From contig WTBT01000017.1 of NCBI GenBank assembly GCA_013138965.1, positions 1 through 64,000 of the forward strand: a DNA stretch of 64,000 nt, in the 5' to 3' direction. A program made the translations under genes and the position numbers. The stretch comes from Candidatus Aegiribacteria sp. Its GTDB lineage: Bacteria > Fermentibacterota > Fermentibacteria > Fermentibacterales > JCC-6. The notes under the pieces were generated by a model. That model had not been told where the DNA came from. It did not search any database and was given only the letters and a program-made list of their open reading frames with translations. Positions 19,122 to 28,115 of the stretch are shown one piece after another (position 1 is the stretch's first letter; the number at the start of each line of letters is the position of its first letter).

Positions 19122-19987
19122 CGGATGATTCCAGCCTCTTCCAGTGCCCTTGAAAGCTCCGGAACCAGTTCCTCACTCATAGAAACCAGTGGAAGGCGGA
19201 GTTCATCACTTATCATACCCATCAAAGAGAGAGCTTTTTTCAGAGGAATGGGGTTTGTTTCGAGGAACATCGCCTTCATCAGAGGATAGAGCCTCGCCTG
19301 CAACGCACGAGCCGAATCTAGTTCTCCCGCTGCGCTCAGGGATACAAGATCCGACATCTCGGCTGGTGCGATATTGGAAACCACCGATATAACTCCGGAG
19401 CTGCCCAGTGCTACCTGGGCCATGGCGATCGGATCATCTCCGCTCAATACAGTGATATCGCAGAGATTGCGGATTGCTGTGACCCGTTCGGCGGAGCCGG
19501 CTGCATCCTTGATGGCTACGATTCGGGGATGCCGGGAAAGGACAGCTATTGTCTCCGGCAGCATGTTCGTACCTGTCCGGCCGGGTACATTGTAGAGTAT
19601 CACGGGACAGTCAACCGCGTCGGCGACCCTGGTGTAGTGTTCGATCTGCCCCCCTGGAGTAGGCTTATTATAGTAAGGTGTTATGAGAAGCACGCCATCC
19701 ACACCCATTGCGTCGGCTTCCTGGGAAAGCTCTATTGAGGAGGCAGTACCGTTCGTTCCTGTGCCCGCAATCACGGGAACCCGGCCTGCGGCCGCCTCCA
19801 TCACCGTCTCGATCACCATCATATGTTCTTTTTTGGTCAAAGTTGCCGCTTCGCCTGTGCATCCGCAGGCCAGGAGGCCGTCTATTCCCTTTTCAATCTG
19901 CCAGTTCACAAGGGCCCTCAGCGAATCCTCGTCTACAGCCCCGTTCCGAAAAGGCGTGACAAGGGCAGTTATCGCGCCGGCGAACAC
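19118..19987 (-). CDS. dapA: 4-hydroxy-tetrahydrodipicolinate synthase
   Basis: GAITALVTPF, GCTGEAATLT, YYNKPTPGGQIEHY, YNVPGRTG, IKDAAGS. Confidence 0.95.
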   Translation of the reverse strand: MFAGAITALVTPFRNGAVDEDSLRALVNWQIEKGIDGLLACGCTGEAATLTKKEHMMVIETVMEAAAGRVPVIAGTGTNGTASSIELSQEADAMGVDGVLLITPYYNKPTPGGQIEHYTRVADAVDCPVILYNVPGRTGTNMLPETIAVLSRHPRIVAIKDAAGSAERVTAIRNLCDITVLSGDDPIAMAQVALGSSGVISVVSNIAPAEMSDLVSLSAAGELDSARALQARLYPLMKAMFLETNPIPLKKALSLMGMISDELRLPLVSMSEELVPELSRALEEAGIIR

Positions 19988-19990
19988 GGC

Positions 19991-20752
19991 CTAGCCCTTG
20001 TTCCCGCCATCGAGTCTGTTTATGAAGGGTTTAAGAAGCTCTATGGGAAGCGGGAATATTAGTGTGGAATTATTCTCCACTGCTATTTCCGAAAGTGTCT
20101 GCAGGTAACGAAGCTGCAGAGCAACAGGATGAGCGTCGATTATGTCAGCGGCTTCGGCAAGCTTGGCGGCAGCCTGGAATTCAGCATCTGCCCTTATTAT
20201 CTTGGCTCTTCTGTCCCTCTCCGCCTCGGCCTGCTTTGCCATCACCCTCTGCATGTCTTCGGGAAGGTCCACATGCTTAACCTCTACCGTGCTTACCTTT
20301 ATACCCCATGGATCTGTCATTCTGTCAAGTATGTCCTGAAGCTTACCGTTGATCTCATCCCTTTTGGAAAGAAGGTCATCAAGGGTTGCCTCACCAAGAA
20401 CACTCCTAAGAGTTGTCTGCGCGAGCTGGCTTGTAGCGTATACGTAATTTTCTACTTCCAGGATTGCTTTCTTCGGGTCAATGACCCTGAAGTAAACAAC
20501 TGCGTTGACTCTTACGGATACGTTGTCATGGGTTATAACATCCTGCGGCGGCACATCCATGGCTACCACCCTCAGATCAACCCGCCTGATACTGTCTATC
20601 ATGGGCCAGACGATTATCAGTCCAGGACCCTTCAGGCCTATCACCTTGCCCAGCCTGAAAATAACACCCCTCTGATATTCCTTGAGAACTTTAAGCGCCG
20701 ATGCCAGGAAAAGGAACAGGATCACCACTACTACTATAATTCCCGGGCCCAT
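19991..20752 (-). CDS. Slipin / SPFH (band 7) family protein
   Basis: N-terminal [48 protein letters not shown]. Confidence 0.92.
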   Translation of the reverse strand: MGPGIIVVVVILFLFLASALKVLKEYQRGVIFRLGKVIGLKGPGLIIVWPMIDSIRRVDLRVVAMDVPPQDVITHDNVSVRVNAVVYFRVIDPKKAILEVENYVYATSQLAQTTLRSVLGEATLDDLLSKRDEINGKLQDILDRMTDPWGIKVSTVEVKHVDLPEDMQRVMAKQAEAERDRRAKIIRADAEFQAAAKLAEAADIIDAHPVALQLRYLQTLSEIAVENNSTLIFPLPIELLKPFINRLDGGNKG

Positions 20753-20786
20753 TGTTACTCCCTTCTTCTCCGCGATTGTTTACGAT

Positions 20787-21119
20787 TTATTCGTTATCAA
20801 CTTCAAGTATCATTGAGTCTTCCTCAATGCCTACTATTTTCACTGTATTTCCCTCTGAGAGGACGGTGGATCTTGCTGCAGGAAGGCACCACCAGAGTTC
20901 GCCTCTTACCTCAACGATAGACCTGTCCATGAAGCCTGATGCCTTTCTTATTATCCCCGTTTCACCTATCATGGCCCGTTCACCTGTCACCTTTGGTGAC
21001 TTCTGGGCTTTCAGCCCGAGGTAAAGCTGAATAAGTCCCAGTATCAGCAGAACTACCCCGCCTGTTATGACAAGCGGAGCGATGTTCGTGTTCATCTGTA
21101 TCCCATTGAATATCATCAT
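20787..21119 (-). CDS. NfeD C-terminal-like membrane protein
   Basis: TM helix plus OB-like GETGIIRKASGFMDRSIVEVRGELWWC; adjacent to slipin as in many genomes. Confidence 0.75.
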   Translation of the reverse strand: MMIFNGIQMNTNIAPLVITGGVVLLILGLIQLYLGLKAQKSPKVTGERAMIGETGIIRKASGFMDRSIVEVRGELWWCLPAARSTVLSEGNTVKIVGIEEDSMILEVDNE

Positions 21120-22225
21120 TCCATCCTCCAGTCCGAAGCGGTTTCTATACCCTTGAGCTTAAGATCGAGTTTAGTGGGATTTGATGCCGCGGCAAGGGCT
21201 GTTTCCCTGTCTATCTTTTCATCCACAAGAAGATTATACAGAGCCATGTCAAAGGTCTGCATTCCGTACTGTGAATAGCTCTTCTCCATCGTTTCGGTCA
21301 GAAGGTAGGTTTTGTCGGGATTGATGATACACGCGCTTACCGTAGACGATTGTACAAGGACCTCCGCAGCAAGAACTCTTCCATTATCCTCACCTATGCC
21401 GGGAAGAAGTCTCTGGGAAACTATCCCGATTATTAACTGCCCCAGCTGGAGCCTGATAAGATGCTGCTGCGCCTGGGGAAATACATCTATGATCCTGGAT
21501 ATGGTTTCCATCGCATTGGTTGTATGGAGTGTGCTGAGCACAAGATGCCCTGTTTCCGCTCCGATAAGGGCTGTGGAGATCGACTCGACATCCCTCATTT
21601 CTCCTATGAGGATTACATCCGGGTCCTGTCTGAACACTGCTCTCAGGCCGGTACTCCAGTCTCTGGTATCAATTCCCACTTCCCTCTGACATATGGTGCA
21701 ATTGATGTCCGAGTGAAGAAATTCAATGGGGTCCTCTATCGTTACGATATGGGCGGAACGGTTCTGGTTTATATGATTTATCATCGCTGCTATGGTTGTC
21801 GACTTCCCCGTTCCGGTGGCTCCGGTAACCAGAACTAGCCCCCGCTGTTCCATGGAAATCTTCTTCACAATATCAGGAAGGCCGAGATCATCTAAATCAG
21901 GAACTTCAAAGGGGATCTTCCTCATAACCATCGCCGGAGTTCCGCGCTGATGATAGATGTTGACTCTGAACCTGGCCCTGTCCTCAAGCGAGTAACTCAG
22001 ATCCAGTTCGTCACCCCTGGCAAACTCCTCGGCCTGACTATCGGTGATCATTTCACCAATGAGACGCTGAATATGTTCAACCCTCATGGTTGCGAATCCC
22101 TCTACATGTACTATTTCACCTGATTTTCTGATTATCGGCTTACTGCCCACCTTGAAGTGCATGTCACTGACATCATCATCAAGCACAGCATTTAGAAGCT
22201 TGTCAATAGCCTTTTCACTTGACAT
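21116..22225 (-). CDS. PilT/PilU-like type IV pilus retraction ATPase
   Basis: MSSEKAIDKLLNAV start; GATGTGKSTTIAAMI, TIEDPIEF, GEMRDVES, TGHLVLSTLHT. Confidence 0.9.
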   Translation of the reverse strand: MSSEKAIDKLLNAVLDDDVSDMHFKVGSKPIIRKSGEIVHVEGFATMRVEHIQRLIGEMITDSQAEEFARGDELDLSYSLEDRARFRVNIYHQRGTPAMVMRKIPFEVPDLDDLGLPDIVKKISMEQRGLVLVTGATGTGKSTTIAAMINHINQNRSAHIVTIEDPIEFLHSDINCTICQREVGIDTRDWSTGLRAVFRQDPDVILIGEMRDVESISTALIGAETGHLVLSTLHTTNAMETISRIIDVFPQAQQHLIRLQLGQLIIGIVSQRLLPGIGEDNGRVLAAEVLVQSSTVSACIINPDKTYLLTETMEKSYSQYGMQTFDMALYNLLVDEKIDRETALAAASNPTKLDLKLKGIETASDWRME

Positions 22226-22796
22226 ACAGACCATTCTCCCTGATGTAGTTCCTGACACTGTCAGGTACAAGATAGCGTGTGTTGAGTTCTCTGGCAAACC
22301 TGTCCCTGAGGTCACATGATGAAATGCTTACTCCGGGAATCTCAAATGTCTCTACTAAGGATCTATATTTCATATTGATGGATTCCGCTTCGTATCCGGA
22401 TCTTGTACCCGCCACCATTTTCGCCATTTTTGATATGCGTTCAGGATCCTTCCAGGTATGAAGTTCCTTAAGGGTGTCCATACCCATGATAAAGCAGATC
22501 TTCATCTCCATACCGCTGAGCTTCTCAATGAGGTTTACTGTCCATGATGTTCCATTAAAAGGTTCCAGGTTCGCTGCGGTCAGTTCAGGGCAATCAGCGA
22601 CCGCAAGTTCCGTCATGCGGAAACGGTGCCCGAAAGAGGTTATCCGTCTTCCCGGTTTATGTGGAGGAATTCTTGCTGGAACAAGCAGTACTTCTTCAAG
22701 ATCAAACTGATGGAAGGCCTCCAGGGCCAGAACCAGATGGCCGAAATGGGGAGGGTCAAATGTCCCGCCCAGGAGCCCTGTCATTTCACAGTTCAT
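22215..22796 (-). CDS. nadD: Nicotinate-nucleotide adenylyltransferase
   Basis: GLLGGTFDPPHFGHL, PARIPPHKPG, ISSCDLRDRFA. Confidence 0.94.
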   Translation of the reverse strand: MNCEMTGLLGGTFDPPHFGHLVLALEAFHQFDLEEVLLVPARIPPHKPGRRITSFGHRFRMTELAVADCPELTAANLEPFNGTSWTVNLIEKLSGMEMKICFIMGMDTLKELHTWKDPERISKMAKMVAGTRSGYEAESINMKYRSLVETFEIPGVSISSCDLRDRFARELNTRYLVPDSVRNYIRENGLYVK

Positions 22797-23526
22797 CCAG
22801 TTTGGATTGCAGTTCTGTGATCTGTTCTTCGCTCAATTCGCATTCGTCCATTGCTCTGCGGTAGAATTCCCTGGCGGTATATTCGTTATCCTTTTCGGAA
22901 TAGACGTCTCCAAGAGAGATAAGCGCCTCCCCCATGCAATCGGTATCGCCATAATCGTTCAACGCTTCCCTGAGGTAGAGCAGCGAGGCATCAAACCTGT
23001 CTCGTCTTGCATAGAACTGACCTATGAACAGCGCTCTCCTGGAAAGATGATTATTCACATCATTCATAAGATCTGCAGCATCTTCCATCAGTGATGATCC
23101 GGGGTATTCATCGAAGAAACTCTCCAGTTCAGCCTTGCAGTTCAGTACAGGTGTCAGGTCCTTCCTGTAATCCTTACGCTGACTCCACCACACCCTTGCT
23201 GACTGATACGCACAGTCATCAGCCCACTGGCTTCTGGTGTATTCTCTCTCGACCCTGTCAAAGTAGAAAAGCGCATCGGCCCAGTACCTGCTGCCGGCCT
23301 CAGCCATGCCCAGCCTGTACAGATAGAAATCTATATCGGATGATCCCGGGTACATGAACATCAATTCGGTGTACAGCCTTGATGCGCCTCTGAAATCGGA
23401 TTCCAGAAACGCTTCATCAGCCAGTTCTTCTACCTGCTCAAGATTCATTCCCGTAGTGTTGTATGATCTGCCGCAAGCCGCGACGAGTACCAGGGCAGCC
23501 GCAAGTGCCACAATATTCCTTCTCAT
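22786..23526 (-). CDS. TPR lipoprotein (BamD/YfiO-like)
   Basis: Lipobox LVAAC; repeats around ADEAFLESDFRGASRLYTELMFMYPGSSDIDFYLYRLGMA. Confidence 0.65.
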   Translation of the reverse strand: MRRNIVALAAALVLVAACGRSYNTTGMNLEQVEELADEAFLESDFRGASRLYTELMFMYPGSSDIDFYLYRLGMAEAGSRYWADALFYFDRVEREYTRSQWADDCAYQSARVWWSQRKDYRKDLTPVLNCKAELESFFDEYPGSSLMEDAADLMNDVNNHLSRRALFIGQFYARRDRFDASLLYLREALNDYGDTDCMGEALISLGDVYSEKDNEYTAREFYRRAMDECELSEEQITELQSKLDEL

Positions 23527-24537
23527 TCAGATATCCTGCTCCATCCGTTCGTAATCGTAGGTTAAAGAATCTCTTCTTGCGGCGGCAAGTACAGAAAATT
23601 GTGAAGATGAACCCGGTGAAACGCTGCACGCCCTTCTATACCACTGAAGGGCGTTTTCAATATTCCCGTTCCCCTCCTCCATAAACCCGAGCATGTAAGC
23701 TGACTCGATCCTCTCTCCCGAGAAATTTGAATTCCACACTTCAAGGAGTTTCTCCCTGGCGAGGGTCCGCCGATTCTCCGCAATGTCTGTTTCTGCAGCA
23801 TCAAGCAGAAGATGTATTCTTCTGAGCCGCGCATCCGGTTGTATCCCGCCAAGTCTGTCAAGTTCCGTAAGAACCGCAAGTTCCTGCTCGGTACGGGATG
23901 TATAGGGCAGGAGAGCGACCTTGGCCCTGAGAATTTCCTCCCTCAGATCTGTTCTGGGTCTTGGAATCCTGTCCAGTTCAACAAGGAAGATCTCCGCTGT
24001 AATTGTAAGTATGCTGTCAGCGGCAGCTGAGCCTGCAAGGGTATCCGGAATCGCGGCAAGAAGCTCAAGATGGTTGCCCGCGAAAACACCCCTGAAAAGC
24101 CATTCGGATTCGAAGATATCCTGAATTTCGTAATTCAGCGCGTTTTCAAAACAGTAAAAAGCCTGAAGGGAATCTGAATTTCTTGCCATTTCCCATGCCA
24201 GTCTTCTCCAGAGCTCGCCTATCTCCCGCGGGTTGATATCACCATAATCATCCGACAGCAGGGTTACCGCTACTCTTGCCTTCTGCCTGTAAAGTGAACT
24301 TCTTTCCGATTGTGCGGCCAGTACAGCTGTCTCGGCGTAATCCAGCAGCAGCTCCGGCTGGCTGTCTCCGTGGGCTAACGCCTCTTCAAAGAGCATAACC
24401 GCCTGTACGTAGTTTCCGGATTGTCTAAGTAATCTAGCCTCTTCAAGTGTATCACCGCCGGTCTCCCCGCCGCCACCGCACCCGGCAGAAACCAGAACCA
24501 GCAGAAACAGATTCAGCACAATTCCAACGCGTGACAC
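23527..24537 (-). CDS. TPR-rich lipoprotein
   Basis: VSRVGIVLNLFLLVLVSAGC signal/lipobox starting at the GTG at 24537; ORF-track residues upstream (to 24699) are translated repeat DNA. Confidence 0.6.
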   Translation of the reverse strand: MSRVGIVLNLFLLVLVSAGCGGGGETGGDTLEEARLLRQSGNYVQAVMLFEEALAHGDSQPELLLDYAETAVLAAQSERSSLYRQKARVAVTLLSDDYGDINPREIGELWRRLAWEMARNSDSLQAFYCFENALNYEIQDIFESEWLFRGVFAGNHLELLAAIPDTLAGSAAADSILTITAEIFLVELDRIPRPRTDLREEILRAKVALLPYTSRTEQELAVLTELDRLGGIQPDARLRRIHLLLDAAETDIAENRRTLAREKLLEVWNSNFSGERIESAYMLGFMEEGNGNIENALQWYRRACSVSPGSSSQFSVLAAARRDSLTYDYERMEQDI

Positions 24538-24702
24538 TAGTGTCCTGTCAAGTGTCAGATGTCGTGAGGTTGCGAAGTGATTTGGTGTTCCTGCAAGGCG
24601 CGGATGAAGGCGCATAGCAGCGCTATGTAACCGAATCCGTAACGCCGCAGGGATGCCAAAGGACGAGCAGGATCCGACAGTTGATGCTTGACGTGACACT
24701 AG
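24537..24702. mobile_element. MITE-like element with imperfect TIRs and internal dyad, flanked by CTAG
   Basis: CTAG|TGTCCTGTCAAGTGTCAGATGTCG ... CGACAGTTGATGCTTGACGTGACA|CTAG; internal CATAGC..GCTATG / CGGAT..ATCCG / GGCG..CGCC dyad. Confidence 0.75.
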
Positions 24703-24708
24703 AACTGT

Positions 24709-25299
24709 TTATTCAGCCCGGCTGGAGTAGAACAGGTATACGAGGCTTGCCACAACACCGGATACAATTATGGGTTCCAGTATTCCACCACCCCTGTTTT
24801 CAGGCAGATCACCGGAAAGCCACTCCCATTCTTCTGATCCGTTAAGAACTTCAGCATCTGACCAGGATATTTTATCCACTTCAATTCCACTTGTTCTGAC
24901 GGTCATGAGTATGCTTCCATCAGCATCCAGCAAAGTGGATGACAGTTCACATTTAGCAATTCTTTCAACCCGTTTTGAGCCTATTATCCATGGTCTGCTT
25001 ACATCTCCGTATTCCACAAGTAATTCCATAGGTCTGACGCTCAAAACCATCCAGGAGCTGTCTGAATTTACATCCCGTTCGAATACGGTTATTCCATTCT
25101 CGTGCAGGATGGATGAAACGGTCTGTTTTATGAACCAGTTCCCAGAATGCTCTCCGATTATCTCTATCAGAATCTCATCAGCTCCATAGGAAGAGAGGGT
25201 CTCCGGAAGCTCCTGGAGAGCCAGCAAGATCGCGTCTTCGGCCAGTTCCATATTCGATGGAACCATAGCAAGCAATACGGTCATCAGAATAGTATACAT
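24709..25299 (-). CDS. Conserved hypothetical envelope protein with N-terminal signal and C-terminal TM
   Basis: Signal-like MYTILMTVLLAMVPS; C-terminal IIVSGVVASLVYLFYSSRAE. Confidence 0.5.
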   Translation of the reverse strand: MYTILMTVLLAMVPSNMELAEDAILLALQELPETLSSYGADEILIEIIGEHSGNWFIKQTVSSILHENGITVFERDVNSDSSWMVLSVRPMELLVEYGDVSRPWIIGSKRVERIAKCELSSTLLDADGSILMTVRTSGIEVDKISWSDAEVLNGSEEWEWLSGDLPENRGGGILEPIIVSGVVASLVYLFYSSRAE

Positions 25300-25427
25300 T
25301 TCTGTTCCTTCATATTAGCAATTGAACTCAATCTGAAATCCTCTTCCCGAACTTCAGACAACACGATGAATTGATAACTTCACATAAAGGCAAAGATAAA
25401 ACCGGAGGCGATGATACGCCACACCCA

Positions 25428-26684
25428 TCATTCAAGGACCTCAGCGGTAAGGTCGGATCCTGCCCCTCCGGTTATCCGGCATCTGATGATACGTCCCGGC
25501 TCGACGCTTCGATCGAAACAGCACGCTCCATCAACTTCCGGCGCGTCAAGGCGTGAATGCCCCAGCAGAGGTGTATCCGCCAGAACATCCATTATCTCCC
25601 CCTCCAGCCTGTCAGCCCAGATAATGTTATGTTCATCCGCTGCGTCCCCTATTCTCGCAAGTCTTGATTGAACGATGTTTTCATCGGCAAGGTCTTCAGC
25701 GGTATGTCGGGAGAATTCCATGGTACCCTCTTCAGGCCAGTATGGAAATGCGGCAATCGTTCTGATGCATCGGTATCTAGAAAGGAATTCAATCAGCTCA
25801 TTAAAATCCTCTTCGGTCTCACCGGGATACCCCGCAATCAATGTTGTTCTTACCGAAAGCATCTTTTCAGAATTCTCAAATTCATCGAAAAGTTTCCTTA
25901 TGTGGTCTCCGGTATAGGGTCTGCCCATCCTTTCAAGTATCCTGTCTGAAACATGCTGGACAGGCATATCAATATAAGGCATTACGTTTTCATGTTTCGC
26001 GAGAAGTGAGAGAAAATCATAAGGATAATAAGCGGGATGAATGTAGTACAGCCTGAACCAGATATCAGGATACGTACCCGCAAGTTGAGAGATCAACCAG
26101 GATATTCCGTCCCTGCCGCGCTTCCAGCTTGCGGTATCCTGGCCGACAATTCCTATCTCAGCCACTCCCTGTTCAGCAAGGCGCTCCGCGTCCATAAGGA
26201 TCTCCTCCGGGCTTCTGTCTCTTCTTGCGCCTCTTATAAGAGGAATAGTACAGTAAGCGCAGTTGTTGGAGCATCCTTCAGATATTTTAAGATACCTTGA
26301 GATCCTGCCTCCGGCAGGTTCAGGGCCAGAAGCCGGCTGTATCGAAAGGTAATCCTCAAGACGGGATGTATCCCCCGGGGCTATTATCAGATCAAAATCC
26401 TCCAGCCCTCCTGACCCATCATCAGGATATCTGCCGGGCAGGCAGCCCGCAAGGATCAGAATTCTTCCCGGCCTTTCATTTTTCCATTCCAGAGCCTGCT
26501 GGGTCGCTTCAAGGGATTCGTCCACTGCCGGCTTAATAAAGGCGCAAGTATTTATAAGAAGCAGATCAGTATCCTCAAGATTCCCGGTTATCTCCCACCC
26601 GGCTTCAGTCAGGCAGCCTGCAAAAGCATCCGAATCAGCTTCGTTCTTGGGGCAGCCCAGGGTCAGAATAAAAGCTTCCGGCAT
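25428..26684 (-). CDS. rimO: Ribosomal protein S12 methylthiotransferase
   Basis: ILTLGCPKNEADSD, SEGCSNNCAYCTIPLIRG radical SAM motif, YIHPAYYP, IDMPVQHVSDRIL. Confidence 0.94.
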   Translation of the reverse strand: MPEAFILTLGCPKNEADSDAFAGCLTEAGWEITGNLEDTDLLLINTCAFIKPAVDESLEATQQALEWKNERPGRILILAGCLPGRYPDDGSGGLEDFDLIIAPGDTSRLEDYLSIQPASGPEPAGGRISRYLKISEGCSNNCAYCTIPLIRGARRDRSPEEILMDAERLAEQGVAEIGIVGQDTASWKRGRDGISWLISQLAGTYPDIWFRLYYIHPAYYPYDFLSLLAKHENVMPYIDMPVQHVSDRILERMGRPYTGDHIRKLFDEFENSEKMLSVRTTLIAGYPGETEEDFNELIEFLSRYRCIRTIAAFPYWPEEGTMEFSRHTAEDLADENIVQSRLARIGDAADEHNIIWADRLEGEIMDVLADTPLLGHSRLDAPEVDGACCFDRSVEPGRIIRCRITGGAGSDLTAEVLE

Positions 26685-26847
26685 TAGGAGTGTGTCCGAT
26701 AATGTACATTGAGCAGAATATTCTCACGGCTGAGATAGAATGCTCGCAGATTTGAGGAGAATACTGAATGTATTTGACGATAATATACGAGTATTATAGC
26801 CAGCTGTGTGGGTTTTATGCCAATGTACATTGTTGGATACACTCCTA
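26685..26847. mobile_element. MITE-like element, about 163 bp, 26-27-bp TIRs with TA termini
   Basis: TAGGAGTGTGTCCGATAATGTACATTG ... CAATGTACATTGTTGGATACACTCCTA; TIRs differ at 3 positions. Confidence 0.85.
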
Positions 26848-27435
26848 CATCTCCTCCGGATTCACGATGGTGTACCCATCGGGCAGGACCAGCTCGAATA
26901 TGCCTTCCGGGCAGGAATCATCAGTTGTCAGATCCCGGATCGCATACTCGGTTCTGTTGCCGTTGTAATCGGTTGTTGAAAAGAGGAACGGCAGACTGTC
27001 GGAAAGGGTAAAACCCACTTTCATGCGGCTTATTCCCTCTCCGAAATCTCCTTCGAGCAGAATGATCAGGCTGTCGCCGCTTAACCGGGGTGTTTCAGCA
27101 ATTGCTGTATCGGCGCACTTCTCAAGCATATGAAGGAAACTTCCCGGCTCTCCCGATGGATAGAGCAGAACCTGCCGCAGATCAGCCTCGATCGTATACA
27201 GAACTGATCCGTCGTAACCCATGGCCGATCCATCCGGTTCGGTATAGGAAAGCAAAAACAGGTCAGGGTGACCTAAATACATCGTTCCTGAGGATGTTTC
27301 CTCCTCGAGCGTAAGCGCCCAGGAATCTGTCTGAGCAAACGATCCTGTCATAAAAACGGTGTTTCTCATCTTTTCAAGCAGAGGATTCATGGAAGATGAA
27401 GCTGTTATGGAAATCAGCAGACACAGGTAGAGCAT
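26845..27435 (-). CDS. LolA-like outer-membrane lipoprotein carrier protein
   Basis: Signal peptide; MRNTVFMTGSFAQTDSWALTLEEETSSGTMYLGHPDLFLLSYTEPDGSAMGYDGSVLY (LolA-type core). Confidence 0.65.
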   Translation of the reverse strand: MLYLCLLISITASSSMNPLLEKMRNTVFMTGSFAQTDSWALTLEEETSSGTMYLGHPDLFLLSYTEPDGSAMGYDGSVLYTIEADLRQVLLYPSGEPGSFLHMLEKCADTAIAETPRLSGDSLIILLEGDFGEGISRMKVGFTLSDSLPFLFSTTDYNGNRTEYAIRDLTTDDSCPEGIFELVLPDGYTIVNPEEM

Positions 27436-27458
27436 ATTTCTTCCTTCAAAAGTGACGG

Positions 27459-28115
27459 TCAGGGGTTAATCGGATTACTGTGGAGAAGAGACGCGTCAAC
27501 CGTCGCATCGGTTCCAATCACTATAACAATTCCCGAATGCTCCGGAGCGACAGTTGATATTATATCCCCCCCCGGCTGAACAGGTACTGATGAATGCGAC
27601 GACAGCCATGAGGACAGAGAATCTGAGACAATGTTCGCCTGCTCCTCTAAACCATCAGGGTAAAGAACCAGGGTTACATCCGGAGCTCCCGGGTCTTCTA
27701 TGGCCAGAGGAGGAGTGCCGGTGGCTGCAATAAGTATTTCAAGCTGTGAAACCGTGAAAATCACGGACGGTATGCCCACGACCGCAACCAATGGAAATTC
27801 CACAGGAATGCTGCCGGCACTCTCAACTGGAATTTCACTGATTCCGGTCAATTCGTATTCTATCCTCCTTACCGCAAGCTGAGCATCACTGTTCAGGCGG
27901 GAGTCGGGGAAACGGTAAATAAGGGAATTGAAAGTTTCCTTCGAATTCGACAGGCTTCCCCTGAAATACTGCTGACAGGCTCTCGTGAAAACGGATAAGT
28001 CATCGTCGTCCCCGACCGAGTAGCCCGCATGGTCAAAACCCTTATTTCCACCGCCGCAGGCGAGAGCAAGTACCAGAATCGGCAGCACGGAATACAGAAG
28101 TCTATTCCTCATCAT
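27459..28115 (-). CDS. Lipoprotein with TPR-like region, unknown function
   Basis: MMRNRLLYSVLPILVLALACGGG lipobox; overlaps the end of ftsK by a few bases. Confidence 0.6.
   Translation of the reverse strand: MMRNRLLYSVLPILVLALACGGGNKGFDHAGYSVGDDDDLSVFTRACQQYFRGSLSNSKETFNSLIYRFPDSRLNSDAQLAVRRIEYELTGISEIPVESAGSIPVEFPLVAVVGIPSVIFTVSQLEILIAATGTPPLAIEDPGAPDVTLVLYPDGLEEQANIVSDSLSSWLSSHSSVPVQPGGDIISTVAPEHSGIVIVIGTDATVDASLLHSNPINP

Noticed and set aside
20129-20920. 263-aa plus-strand ORF antisense to slipin/NfeD genes
   Set aside because: Shadow ORF opposite a strong SPFH protein; no domain resemblance.
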